This document shows, in pieces, positions 24,217-32,776 of a stretch of DNA of 64,000 bases. The notes beneath the pieces were generated by a model. That model was not told the origin of the DNA and searched no databases. It saw only the letters and a list, made by a program, of their open reading frames with translations. The DNA comes from Pseudomonas zanjanensis. GTDB taxonomy: Bacteria > Pseudomonadota > Gammaproteobacteria > Pseudomonadales > Pseudomonadaceae. The stretch is from positions 186,001-250,000 of the forward strand of contig NZ_JABWRB020000001.1 of NCBI RefSeq assembly GCF_014268745.2, in the 5' to 3' direction. Position 1 is the first letter of the stretch. Each line of letters opens with the position of its first letter. Made by a program: the position numbers and the translations under genes.

Positions 24217-25441
24217 TCGTTTGTTGCCGGCGTCGTTTCGTGGCGTCGGGTTCTGGGTCGATCAGGCGAAAACCCCGGTCGGCCACAAGGGCCAACTGCA
24301 TGAATATCCGCAGCGCGACCAGCCGTTTTTCGAAGGGCTCGGCCAGCAGGCGAAGATTCATGAGTTGACCGCGTTCATCGTCGGCCCCGATTGCCTGGAG
24401 CGGCGCGACAAGTTGCTCAAGGCGTTGGAGCAGGGCAGTGGTGAGCTGGTGCACCCGTGGCTGGGACGCCTGCAAGTCAAGGTCGGCGAATGCGACATGA
24501 CCCAGACTCGCCAGGACGGCGGGCTGGTGACGTTCGCCCTGAAGTTCTACCCCGACCAGCCGCTGCAGTTCCCCTCGGCCACGATCAACAGCCAGAAACT
24601 GCTGCTGGTCTCGGCCGATAGCTTCCTCGGATCGGCGGTGCGACGCTTCGAAGACGCCATGAGCTTGATCAAGGCTGCGCGGATCGGCATCGCGGACCTG
24701 CGCAACAGTCTCAAGGATATCTACGGCGTGATCGAGCAGGAGCTCAAGCCGTTGATCGAGACCTATCGGCAACTCAGCGATCTGGTCAAGGCGGTGAAAG
24801 AATTGCCCAAGGAAGTTGTGGCCGAGTTCAAGGGGTTGTTGGGCGACATCCGCGAACTGAAGGACTTTGCCCGTGACGGCTATCGCGGCGTGATTGCCAG
24901 CGTGTCGCAACAGGTGGAAGCCATTCGCAAGGCCGACGCGCCCAAACTCACCACCGGCAAGGACACCACGGCGGCAGCCCAGGCCGTGGCCGACCTGGTG
25001 CAGGACACGCTGCTGGTGCAGGCCGCGCAATGGATTGCGGCGATGCCGGTGGCGGCGCCTGCGGTCAAGTTGGGGGCCACGCCGTCGGTGGCGCAACAGG
25101 CCGTGCAACCGATCCAGCGCCGGGACGTGCCGGTGGCCGACGATGTGCTGGCCCTGCGCGATGCCCTTAACGATGCGATCTGGCAGGCCTCCCTCAAGGC
25201 AGATCCGGAGCACTACCAGGCGATGAACAACCTGCGCCAGCAAATGGCCGCGCACTTGACGGCGGTGGCGTCGTCGGGTGTAAGGCTGATCAACCTGTCG
25301 TTCAAGCAAAGCCTGCCGGCGCTGGTGGTCGCGTACCAGCAATTCGCCGATGCCACCCGGGTGACCGAAGTGACCCAGCGTAATGGTGTCGCCCATCCGG
25401 GTTTCCTGCCGCCCAATGACCTGAAAGTCTCGGGGGAGTAA
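24203..25441 (+). CDS. Tailocin 2 gpN-like tail protein (DNA circularisation family)
   Basis: 412 aa. Mu gpN/gp43 family: 'MSWRDRLLPASFRGVGFWVD', 'HEYPQRDQPFFEGLG', 'IVGPDCLERRDKLLKAL' and 'HPWLGRLQV' are hallmark segments. In Mu the protein is part of the tail tip/baseplate; the 'DNA circularisation' name comes from phage annotation and has no meaning in a DNA-free tailocin. Overlaps the tape measure by 14 bases. Confidence 0.9.
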   Translation: MSWRDRLLPASFRGVGFWVDQAKTPVGHKGQLHEYPQRDQPFFEGLGQQAKIHELTAFIVGPDCLERRDKLLKALEQGSGELVHPWLGRLQVKVGECDMTQTRQDGGLVTFALKFYPDQPLQFPSATINSQKLLLVSADSFLGSAVRRFEDAMSLIKAARIGIADLRNSLKDIYGVIEQELKPLIETYRQLSDLVKAVKELPKEVVAEFKGLLGDIRELKDFARDGYRGVIASVSQQVEAIRKADAPKLTTGKDTTAAAQAVADLVQDTLLVQAAQWIAAMPVAAPAVKLGATPSVAQQAVQPIQRRDVPVADDVLALRDALNDAIWQASLKADPEHYQAMNNLRQQMAAHLTAVASSGVRLINLSFKQSLPALVVAYQQFADATRVTEVTQRNGVAHPGFLPPNDLKVSGE

Positions 25442-25444
25442 GCC

Positions 25445-26485
25445 ATGGCCGAACTCGACAATGCTGTTTCGCTGACCGTCGGCGGGCTGGATTACGGTGG
25501 CTGGAAAAGCGTGGAAATCAGTGCGGACCTGGAGCGCCAGTTTCGCACCTTCAAACTCGACATCACCTGGCAATGGCCGGGGCAGACCCAAGCGGTGCCG
25601 ATTCGCCCGGGGGATGAATGCCAGGTGCGCATTGGTACCGACCTGGTCCTCAGCGGCTATGTGTTCAAGGCGCCTGTCAGCTATGACGGCCGGCAGATCA
25701 GCCTGAGCATCGAAGGCGGCTCCAAGACCCAGGACCTGGTGGACTGCGCGGCCATCAATCGCCCGAGCCAATGGCGTGGGCAAACGCTGCTGAGCATCGT
25801 CCAGGCCCTGGCGGCGCAATATGGCGTGGGGGTGGTCAGTGAAATCCCCGAAACGGCGCGGTTGAGCGAGCACAGCATCGTACCGGGGGAAACGGTCTTT
25901 CAATCCATCGACCGTTTGCTGACGTTGTTCCGCGTGTTTTCCACCGACGATGCCCAAGGCCGCGTGCTGTTGGCCAAGCCCGGCAGCGGTGGGCGGGCCA
26001 GCGATGTGTTGGAGTTGGGCAAGAACATTTTGTCGGGCAACGCACCGATGGACTACAGCCAGGTGTTCTCCGAATACCGGGTCATCGGTCAGCACAAGGG
26101 CAATGACCAGCAGAGTGGGGCGGCGGTGAGCGAAGTCTCCGGCACCGCCACCGATTTGAGCTTCAAGCGCAGGCGTGTGACGGTGATCAGCGAGAGCGCG
26201 CAGTTGACCTTCGAGCTGGCCCAGCAACGGGCCGATTGGGAAAGCGCCATTCGCAGCGGCAGGGCCCTGACCACCACCTATCGCGTGCAGGGCTGGCGCC
26301 AGGCCAATGGCGACTTGTGGCGGCATAACACGCTGGTGCGGGTGATCGATCCGGTGCTGGGGTTCGACGGTGACATGCTGATTTCCAAAGTAACGTACTC
26401 GCTGTCGGCACAAGGCTCCGTCACCACCCTGCAAGTCGCGCCGCCGCACACCTTCGACGCCAACCCGGTGCCGCCCAAAACCTGA
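25445..26485 (+). CDS. Tailocin 2 baseplate hub protein (Mu gpP / gp44-like)
   Basis: 346 aa. Functional counterpart of gpD in tail 1 (gp27-like hub). 'VSLTVGGLDYGGWKSVEISADLER' start, 'IRPGDECQVRIGTDLVLSGYV' and C-terminal 'LVRVIDPVLGFDGDMLISKV' match the family. Four bases after gpN. Confidence 0.9.
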   Translation: MAELDNAVSLTVGGLDYGGWKSVEISADLERQFRTFKLDITWQWPGQTQAVPIRPGDECQVRIGTDLVLSGYVFKAPVSYDGRQISLSIEGGSKTQDLVDCAAINRPSQWRGQTLLSIVQALAAQYGVGVVSEIPETARLSEHSIVPGETVFQSIDRLLTLFRVFSTDDAQGRVLLAKPGSGGRASDVLELGKNILSGNAPMDYSQVFSEYRVIGQHKGNDQQSGAAVSEVSGTATDLSFKRRRVTVISESAQLTFELAQQRADWESAIRSGRALTTTYRVQGWRQANGDLWRHNTLVRVIDPVLGFDGDMLISKVTYSLSAQGSVTTLQVAPPHTFDANPVPPKT

Positions 26486-26518
26486 GCCCCACGCTGCTGC
26501 CTGCCACCACAGTTCCCC

Positions 26519-26600
26519 TGTGGGAGCTCGCGATGGCGGCGTGTCAGCTTGCATCAACGTTGGAGGTGCCGCCGTCTTCGCGAGCAGGCTCGCTCCCACA
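26519..26600. repeat. REPIN with shortened left arm
   Basis: Left arm tgtgggagctcgcgatgg lacks ~8 bases compared with the full REP; right arm cgagcaggctcgctcccaca is complete. Loop contains cagcttgcatcaacgttgga. Confidence 0.8.
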
Positions 26601-26643
26601 ATGTTTCGAGACTGCCTCCAAATTTCTGCCCACCGCAATCCCC

Positions 26644-26733
26644 TGTGGGAGCGAGCCTGCTCGCGAAAGCGGTGGGCCAGCTTGCATCAATGTTGGAGGT
26701 GCCGCCGTCTTCGCGAGCAGGCTCGCTCCCACA
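26644..26733. repeat. REPIN, second near-identical copy
   Basis: Full arms (tgtgggagcgagcctgctcg / cgagcaggctcgctcccaca). Loop and right arm are nearly identical to the copy at 26519-26600 (cagcttgcatcaatgttgga), pointing to recent duplication in place. Confidence 0.85.
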
Positions 26734-26772
26734 GGTGTTCTGCAGCCAAATCCGATTCTGAAGGAAAACCCA

Positions 26773-27282
26773 ATGAGCCTACTGACCCGCCTCCTGGCGC
26801 GCGGCACTGTCGTGCTCGCCAACTCGGCCAGCAAGTTGCAATCGCTGCAAATGCGCCTCACCGCCGGCGAAGTGAACGACGACATGGAGCACTTCGAACC
26901 CTACGGTTTCACCAGCAACCCGCTGGCCGGCGCCGAAGGCATCGCCACGTTCCTGGGGGGCGACCGCTCACATGCCGTGGTCCTGGTGGTCGCCGATCGC
27001 CGCTTCCGCCTCCAGGCCTTGGCCCCGGGCGAAGTGGCGCTCTACACCGACGAAGGCGACAAGCTCCACTTCAAGCGCGGCCGTGTCATCGACATCCAGA
27101 CCGCCACCCTGAACATCCGCGCCAGTAGCGCGGTGAACATCGATAGCCCGGTCATCAACCACACCGGCAAGATTGTCTCCCAGGGCGACCAGATCGCCGG
27201 CGGCGTCAGCCAGATCAAACACGTGCACGTCGGCGTACAGGCCGGCAACGGCCAGACCGGCGCCCCGGCGGGAGGCCAATGA
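26773..27282 (+). CDS. Tailocin 2 baseplate spike protein V (Mu gp45-like)
   Basis: 169 aa. Phage baseplate assembly protein V: OB-fold half ('FEPYGFTSNPLAGAEGIATFLGGD') followed by a spike ('RASSAVNIDSPVINHTGKIVSQGDQIAGGVSQIKHVHVGV') ending in an HVH metal-binding-like tip. The start at 26773 follows AAGGA; the frame upstream runs through the REPINs and is not coding. Confidence 0.92.
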   Translation: MSLLTRLLARGTVVLANSASKLQSLQMRLTAGEVNDDMEHFEPYGFTSNPLAGAEGIATFLGGDRSHAVVLVVADRRFRLQALAPGEVALYTDEGDKLHFKRGRVIDIQTATLNIRASSAVNIDSPVINHTGKIVSQGDQIAGGVSQIKHVHVGVQAGNGQTGAPAGGQ

Positions 27283-27680
27283 TGTTCATCAGCCAGAACC
27301 TGCACGCCGCGCTGACCCGCTCGGTGCTGATCAGTCTCTTCACCTGGCGTCGTGCCGCCGCCGACGATGCCGTCGATGACGAGGAACGTTTCGGCTGGTG
27401 GGGCGATACCTTTCCCACTGTGGCCGACGACCGCATAGGCTCGCGGCTGTGGCTGTTGCGCCGGGTCAAGTTGACTCGCCAGACCCAGCTCGACGCCGAA
27501 TTCTATGCCCGCGAAGCCTTGCAATGGCTGATCGACGACGGCCATTGCAAGGCCATCGACATCATCAGCGAACGCCTCGACGCCCAGCGCCTGAACCTGC
27601 GCACGGTCCTGACCCTGGCTGACGGCGAGCGCCTGGACATCAACCCCGATAACAGTTGGCAGGTGACCTATGCCGTTTGA
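27282..27680 (+). CDS. Tailocin 2 GP46 family baseplate protein (gpW/gp25 counterpart)
   Basis: 132 aa. GP46 family: 'DERFGWWGDTFP', 'IGSRLWLLRRVKLT', 'REALQWLIDDGHCKAI' motifs. Plays the wedge role that W plays in tail 1. Start at ATG 27282 gives six bases from GGAGG; the adjacent ATG 27279 is possible. Overlaps J by 11 bases. Confidence 0.9.
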   Translation: MFISQNLHAALTRSVLISLFTWRRAAADDAVDDEERFGWWGDTFPTVADDRIGSRLWLLRRVKLTRQTQLDAEFYAREALQWLIDDGHCKAIDIISERLDAQRLNLRTVLTLADGERLDINPDNSWQVTYAV

Positions 27681-28710
27681 AACCCCTTCGCTGCCGGTGC
27701 TCATCAAACGCGCCCAAAGCGACCTGGCCAGCGATTCGCTGCGCCAGTCCGATGCCCAAGTGCTGGCCCGCACCCTCGGCGGCGCCGCCTATGGCCTGTA
27801 TGGCTACCTGGATTGGATCGCCGAGCAAATCCTGCCGGACAAGGCCGATGAATCCACCCTGGAACGCATCGCCGCCCTGCGCCTGAACCAGGCGCGTAAG
27901 GCCGCCCAGGTGGCGAGCGGCAGTGTCAGCTTCACCGCCACGGCTGGCGCTGTGCTGGATGTCGACACGCTGCTGCAATCGACCGATGGCCGTACTTATA
28001 AAGTGGTCACCGCCGGCACCACCAGCAATGGCTTGAACACCGCCACCGTCGCAGCTCTGGAGGCCGGTAGCCTGGGCAATGCCGAGGCCGGCCTGGTGCT
28101 GACACCGGTGCAGCCGCTGCTGGGCATTGGTAATCGTTTCACCGCGCTGGCGCCAGGGCTGACCGGCGGTGTCGCCCGGGAAAGCCTTGAATCCCTGCGA
28201 GCCAGGGTGATCCGTTCCTATCGCGTCATTCCTCACGGCGGTTCGGCCCAGGACTATGAAACCTGGGCCCTGGAAATTCCCGGCATCACCCGCGCGTGGT
28301 GTCGGGGCAGCTACCTGGGACCCGGCACTGTCGGCCTGTTCGTGATGCGCGACGACGATCCGCAGCCGATCCCCAACGCCGAGCAATTGGAAGAAGTACG
28401 AGCCTATATCGAGCCCTTGCGTCCGGTGACCGCCGAGCTGCATGTGCTGGCGCCAACGCAAGTGCCGGTGAGCTACAAGCTGCGCATCACCCCGGACACC
28501 AGCGCCGTGCGGGCGGCCATCGAGGCGCAACTGCGCGATTTGCATAACCGCGAAGCCGGCCTCGGCGAAACGCTGTTGCTGAGTCATATCGCCGAAGCCA
28601 TCAGCAGCGCCACCGGCGAAACCGACCATAAGCTCAGCGCGCCGGTCGCCGACGTGGTCGCCGCCAGCAATCAGTTGCTGACGTTCGGAGGCTGCACATG
28701 GCTGGAATAA
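27670..28710 (+). CDS. Tailocin 2 baseplate J-like protein (Mu gp47-like)
   Basis: 346 aa. Baseplate_J family with 'LRLNQARKAAQVASGSVSFTATAG' and 'VIRSYRVIPHGGSAQDYETWALEIPGITRAWC' signatures. Overlaps its neighbours at both ends, as expected of a tightly coupled baseplate operon. Confidence 0.93.
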   Translation: MPFETPSLPVLIKRAQSDLASDSLRQSDAQVLARTLGGAAYGLYGYLDWIAEQILPDKADESTLERIAALRLNQARKAAQVASGSVSFTATAGAVLDVDTLLQSTDGRTYKVVTAGTTSNGLNTATVAALEAGSLGNAEAGLVLTPVQPLLGIGNRFTALAPGLTGGVARESLESLRARVIRSYRVIPHGGSAQDYETWALEIPGITRAWCRGSYLGPGTVGLFVMRDDDPQPIPNAEQLEEVRAYIEPLRPVTAELHVLAPTQVPVSYKLRITPDTSAVRAAIEAQLRDLHNREAGLGETLLLSHIAEAISSATGETDHKLSAPVADVVAASNQLLTFGGCTWLE

Positions 28711-29297
28711 GAACCGCCGAACAGTACCAGGCCCAACTGCGCAGCCTGCTGCCCAGCGGGCCGGCGTGGGATCCGGAGCGTGTGCCGGAACTGGAGGAAG
28801 TGCTGCAAGGCATTGCCCAGGAGCTGGCCCGCCTCGATGCCCGTGCTGCCGACTTGCTCAATGAGATGGACCCGGCGGGGGTGAGTGAACTGGTGCCGGA
28901 TTGGGAACGGGTGATGACCCTGCCTGATCCGTGCCTTGGGGCTACGCCGCTGTATGACGATCGTCGCTTGGCGGTGCGTCGGCGGTTGTTGGCGGTGGGC
29001 AGCCAGGCCATCGCCTATTACGTGGAGATCGCCAAGAGCCAGGGTTACCCCAACGCCACCATCACCGAACTCAAGGCGCCGCGCATGGGCCGCGCACGGT
29101 TCGGCGAGGCGCATTTCGGGACCTGGCAGGCGCAATTCATGTGGACCCTCAACACCGGCGGCCGCCTGCTACTGGGACGCCGCTTTGGCGCCAGCTATTG
29201 GGGCGAACGTTTTGGCGTCAATCCAGGCTCGGCCTTGGAGTGCCTGATCCACCGCAGTGCGCCGGCGCATACCAAGGTCCACATCAATTATGACTAG
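28698..29297 (+). CDS. Tailocin 2 YmfQ-like baseplate protein (Mu gp48-like)
   Basis: 199 aa. YmfQ/DUF2313 family: 'LRSLLPSGPAWDPERVPELEEVL' and 'RLDARAADLLNEMDP'. Counterpart of gpI and the likely docking site for the fibres encoded next. GGAGG ahead of ATG. Confidence 0.9.
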   Translation: MAGIRTAEQYQAQLRSLLPSGPAWDPERVPELEEVLQGIAQELARLDARAADLLNEMDPAGVSELVPDWERVMTLPDPCLGATPLYDDRRLAVRRRLLAVGSQAIAYYVEIAKSQGYPNATITELKAPRMGRARFGEAHFGTWQAQFMWTLNTGGRLLLGRRFGASYWGERFGVNPGSALECLIHRSAPAHTKVHINYD

Positions 29298-29307
29298 GGA
29301 GTAACGG

Positions 29308-30462
29308 ATGGATTATCCGAAGAGTGTGCCCAGCGCCGGGTTGGTGAATGGGAAGTTCGTCGATGAAAACCCATTGACCGGGACGCCGGGGTCGTTGATT
29401 CCGGCCGCTTGGGGAAATGGGGTGACGCAGGAGATCGTGAATGTCATCAAGGCGGGGGATCTGACGCCGGATGAAACCCAGAACGATCAATTGCTCGAGG
29501 CGATTCAGTCGGTCACGGCCAAGGGCTGGAACCAGGACCTCGCGCTTCCGATCACCGCGTTGCCGCTGCCAACGATTGCGACCGCGGACGCCCGCCTGGC
29601 GGTCACGCCAATGGCACTGTCCACCAGCGGCGGCCGTGTTTCGATTCCGGCGGGTGTGTACATCTGCATTGGACAAGAGGTGGTAAGTGGGCGCTTGGCT
29701 CGATCACGCACTTACGTGACGTCGGCGTGGAGCAGTGCCGATTTGTTGCCCAGCGCCAGTTATTTTCTACGCGCACAGGTCATTGGCGGTGCGCTGAGGT
29801 TCTATATGCAGCGTGGAAGCTTGTATGACCTTGCGCCGGAATCCTTCAAGGGGACTGTCGACGGCGCGTCCGGCGGCGGGTTTCCATCCACGCCCCTGGA
29901 CCTGTGCCTGGCCTGGGTGATGACCGGGGCGCCGGGCTCGTTGCCGACGATTCGCACGATCTACAACCGTGCTCAATTGAGCTGGACGCAAACGGTGAAT
30001 GGCAGCGGTGTGGTTTATCTGCCGCTGGATCCCCATGCCCGCGCAGCGCGGCTGGTGGCGGGTAATCCCACCCCCGCGTCGAACGTCATCACCTCGCTGG
30101 CGTTTGTTCAGTCCGGATGGCTTGGCGGTAACTACAGTTATCTGTCGCCCGCCGCGACTACCCCCGGCAACAATGCGGTGGGATGGGCAAGCCCGTCAAT
30201 GTGTGTGCTGTTCTCCAATAACGTCGCCAATGACGTGACGGTTTCCACGGTCACGGCCAGTTTCGATCATTCCCAATTACGTTCGCTTTGGCAGTGCTAT
30301 CAGGCCGAGCACACATTGGGTGCAACCACTGCGGACAGCGACGAGTTGCTCTTAAGCATGGGGATCAAGGGGCACCAGGCCCTGACGGATTACAGCGTGG
30401 GCATCGGCGTCAACTTCATCAACGCAGTCAATGTTCACCTGTCCTGGGAGCTCATCCGATGA
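29308..30462 (+). CDS. Tailocin 2 tail fibre 1
   Basis: 384 aa. The first ~65 residues (MDYPKSVPSAGLVNG..., 'GSLIPAAWGNGVTQE') are an attachment domain shared with the two fibres downstream. The middle has beta-rich repeats ('YICIGQEVVSGRL'), and the C-terminal part, unique to this copy, ends 'HLSWELIR'. It does not resemble the tips of fibres 2 and 3. Good ribosome site (AGGGAG) and ATG start. ATGA overlap with its chaperone. Confidence 0.88.
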   Translation: MDYPKSVPSAGLVNGKFVDENPLTGTPGSLIPAAWGNGVTQEIVNVIKAGDLTPDETQNDQLLEAIQSVTAKGWNQDLALPITALPLPTIATADARLAVTPMALSTSGGRVSIPAGVYICIGQEVVSGRLARSRTYVTSAWSSADLLPSASYFLRAQVIGGALRFYMQRGSLYDLAPESFKGTVDGASGGGFPSTPLDLCLAWVMTGAPGSLPTIRTIYNRAQLSWTQTVNGSGVVYLPLDPHARAARLVAGNPTPASNVITSLAFVQSGWLGGNYSYLSPAATTPGNNAVGWASPSMCVLFSNNVANDVTVSTVTASFDHSQLRSLWQCYQAEHTLGATTADSDELLLSMGIKGHQALTDYSVGIGVNFINAVNVHLSWELIR

Positions 30463-30968
30463 AAGTCATTCAAGAATTGCATCAGTACGAAGATGGGCTT
30501 CGCCCGCCTGCGCCTTCCGCGGCGCATATCTGGGTGGACGATACCTGGGTGCTTACCGAAGAGAATGCTGCCGAGCAATTGCGCCAGGAAGCCGAACGCC
30601 TGTGCGCCAAGATCGACGCCGCTGCCGACAACGCCCGTCGCACGTTGGCCGGTGACCCCTTGCGTGCCTTGGAATACCAACAAGCCGCCCTGGAGGCGCA
30701 GGCTTTCAAGGATCAGGGCTACCCGAAAAAAGCGGTGCCGTTGTCGGTTTCCGCTTGGGTCGTCAAAGGCCGCACGGCCAGGCAGGCAGCGGATCAGATT
30801 CTCGCCAAGGCTACTGAATTCGACGCGAACCTGGTGGCGCTTCGCGAGCTGCGCCTCAAGGCCAAGGCACAGGTTCGTGGGCACATCGCCAAAGGCAAGG
30901 CGGATCTCGCCGCCCAAGTCGCTGATGACGTGCTTGCGACCCTCCGAGCGCTACCTCTTCAGGCTTGA
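30459..30968 (+). CDS. Fibre 1 assembly chaperone candidate
   Basis: 169 aa. N-terminal 'QELHQYEDGLRPPAPSAAHIWVDDTWVL' then a long helical charged region with 'EYQQAALEAQAFKDQGYPKKAVPLSVSAWV'. This type accompanies tail-fibre genes in Pseudomonas phages. Its sequence is unlike the chaperones of fibres 2 and 3, as expected if each folds its own tip. Assignment by position and layout. Confidence 0.75.
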   Translation: MKVIQELHQYEDGLRPPAPSAAHIWVDDTWVLTEENAAEQLRQEAERLCAKIDAAADNARRTLAGDPLRALEYQQAALEAQAFKDQGYPKKAVPLSVSAWVVKGRTARQAADQILAKATEFDANLVALRELRLKAKAQVRGHIAKGKADLAAQVADDVLATLRALPLQA

Positions 30969-30996
30969 GCCCGGTCTCATAGAGAGAAAATAAAAC

Positions 30997-32091
30997 ATGG
31001 ATTATCCAAAAAGTGTTCCCAGCGTCGGGCTGGTGAACGGTCGGTTTGTGGATGAAAACCCCGTTGAGGGCTCGCCAGGATCCTTGATCCCCGCTATGTG
31101 GGGTAACAGCGTCACACAGGAAATCCTGGGGGTGATTGCGGGCGCCGATATGGCGCCATCCGAAACGGACACCAACCAGCTTTTCAAAGCTGTTCAGAAA
31201 ATTATCGGTACTACCACCCCTACACGCTCGGTGGTTACACGGCTGACCCTGTCGAAAGCGCTGACGGCAAATGAACTTGGCCTCGTATTGATTGATGCCA
31301 ACGCTGGCGCCACCTCGATCGGGTTGCCCCCGGCCAACGTTGCCCTGGGTGTTCGAGACGTCATCATTCGACGCCTGGACAACAGTGGCAATCGTCTGGT
31401 GGTCCAGGCGGCCGGCACTGATCGAATCAAGTTCCATACCCATCTTTCGGCTGTCGGTTATCCGTTCCTGGTATTGATGGGCAGTGGTGACTGGTGGCAT
31501 TTGCGCAGTGATGGGGCAGGGAGCTGGTGGCCCATGGGCCGGTTTGACAACACGCCTTTGGGACGCCCGTTTTTTGAAACGACTATCCAATTGAGCCCGG
31601 GAGGTTACGGTGCGTTAAATGGCACCGTCATGAAGCGTGCTGAATGGCCTTGGCTCTGGGATCACGCCCAGCAGTCTGGAATGCTCGGCACAGAGGCCAC
31701 TCGGGAAGGTAATGAAGGCAAATGGAGTTCTGGTGATGGCGCGGTCACTTTCCGTGCGCCAGAGGGACGAGGTGAGTTCCTGCGAATTCTGGATGAAGGG
31801 CGTTCTGTGGACGCCGGACGGGCGATGGGGACCTTTCAACCCGGCACTGTCCATTCTCATGCACTAGGAGCACAAGGGGCTGGTGCGGTTGGATCAAGGT
31901 GGTCCGATAGCCTTACCGGATTTGGTGCCAACACTCGCGAAGAAATCAAAATCATCGGGGACTTGGTTAATGGTGGTCCGACTTTTCCGGCCGGGACCAC
32001 TTACCAGATGGATCCGGCCAATACGCTGCTCTACTCGTTCAGGTCCCGCCCGCGCAACGTCGCCTATCCCGCGCGTATAAAACTAATCTGA
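30997..32091 (+). CDS. Tailocin 2 tail fibre 2 (collar-domain tip)
   Basis: 364 aa. Same attachment domain as fibre 1 (MDYPKSVPSVGLVNG..). The C-terminal half is a phage tail-collar domain: 'PWLWDHAQQSGMLG', 'TFRAPEGRGEFLRILDEGRSVDAGR', 'HSHAL', and ends 'RPRNVAYPARIKLI'. Such collar tips bind surface glycans. The ribosome site is weak (GAGAG at some distance). Confidence 0.88.
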   Translation: MDYPKSVPSVGLVNGRFVDENPVEGSPGSLIPAMWGNSVTQEILGVIAGADMAPSETDTNQLFKAVQKIIGTTTPTRSVVTRLTLSKALTANELGLVLIDANAGATSIGLPPANVALGVRDVIIRRLDNSGNRLVVQAAGTDRIKFHTHLSAVGYPFLVLMGSGDWWHLRSDGAGSWWPMGRFDNTPLGRPFFETTIQLSPGGYGALNGTVMKRAEWPWLWDHAQQSGMLGTEATREGNEGKWSSGDGAVTFRAPEGRGEFLRILDEGRSVDAGRAMGTFQPGTVHSHALGAQGAGAVGSRWSDSLTGFGANTREEIKIIGDLVNGGPTFPAGTTYQMDPANTLLYSFRSRPRNVAYPARIKLI

Positions 32092-32092
32092 G

Positions 32093-32659
32093 GTGTCTGT
32101 GTTTTATTATCTATTCGATAAAGCCGGCGCACTGTCCGGGCCCGTGGAGTTTTCCGTAACGCCGGGTATTGGCGTTCAGATCCCCAGCAATGCCGTTGAA
32201 ATTTCCTTTGAGCTACCGTCGCCTGAAAGTGGCCGTACGTGGGCGCTGGTCAATAATATTCCGCGAGAGGTGGTTGATCAGCGCGGTTTGGTTTATCGCA
32301 AGGAAGATGGCGGCCAACAGCTATGGAGCGAACTTGGAGAATTGCCAGCGGCATTCACAATTGAACCCTGGCCGGGTAATTATCACATCTGGAAAGACAA
32401 CACCTGGCAGTTCGACGCTGAGTCACAATTGAGCGACCTCAAGGCCCAGGTTCTGGCCCAGCGTGATGCTCTTCTTCGCGATGCGGTTCTGCGTATAGCT
32501 CCGCTTCAATACGCCGAAGACATCGGTGACGCCAGCGACCAGGAGCAACTGGCGCTGATGGAATGGAAGCTCTACAGCGTTGAATTGAATCGAGTCCAGC
32601 ATCAGGTCGGTTTTCCAAGTGATATCAACTGGCCGGTCATGCCCGAGCCTGGCGCTTAA
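32093..32659 (+). CDS. Fibre 2 assembly chaperone
   Basis: 188 aa from GTG 32093, two bases after the fibre 2 stop; another GTG at 32099 is possible, and neither has a strong ribosome site, so coupling to fibre 2 is likely. 'FYYLFDKAGALSGPVEFSVTPGIG', 'VYRKEDGGQQLWSELGELP' and the helical C-terminus fit phage fibre-assembly proteins. Confidence 0.78.
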   Translation: MSVFYYLFDKAGALSGPVEFSVTPGIGVQIPSNAVEISFELPSPESGRTWALVNNIPREVVDQRGLVYRKEDGGQQLWSELGELPAAFTIEPWPGNYHIWKDNTWQFDAESQLSDLKAQVLAQRDALLRDAVLRIAPLQYAEDIGDASDQEQLALMEWKLYSVELNRVQHQVGFPSDINWPVMPEPGA

Positions 32660-32776
32660 GCTCCTCCACAGAAGCCCATTCTTAAAATCTCAATTTCCCA
32701 TGCCGCTGCTGAATGAATCAACAGGCGAGACTTCATATCGCCTTCGTTTCGCCGCTGGCCAATCTGGAGAGAAAAG

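Noticed and set aside
24203..25441. A role in DNA circularisation for the gpN-like protein
   Set aside because: The family name comes from phage annotation; the neighbours show it is a tail-tip component here and there is no DNA packaging system.
23837..26638. 933-codon open frame on the minus strand, opposite the tape measure, gpN and gpP genes of tailocin 2
   Set aside because: Shadow of GC-rich coding on the other strand; the plus-strand proteins are clear family members and the antisense product has no domain or ribosome site.
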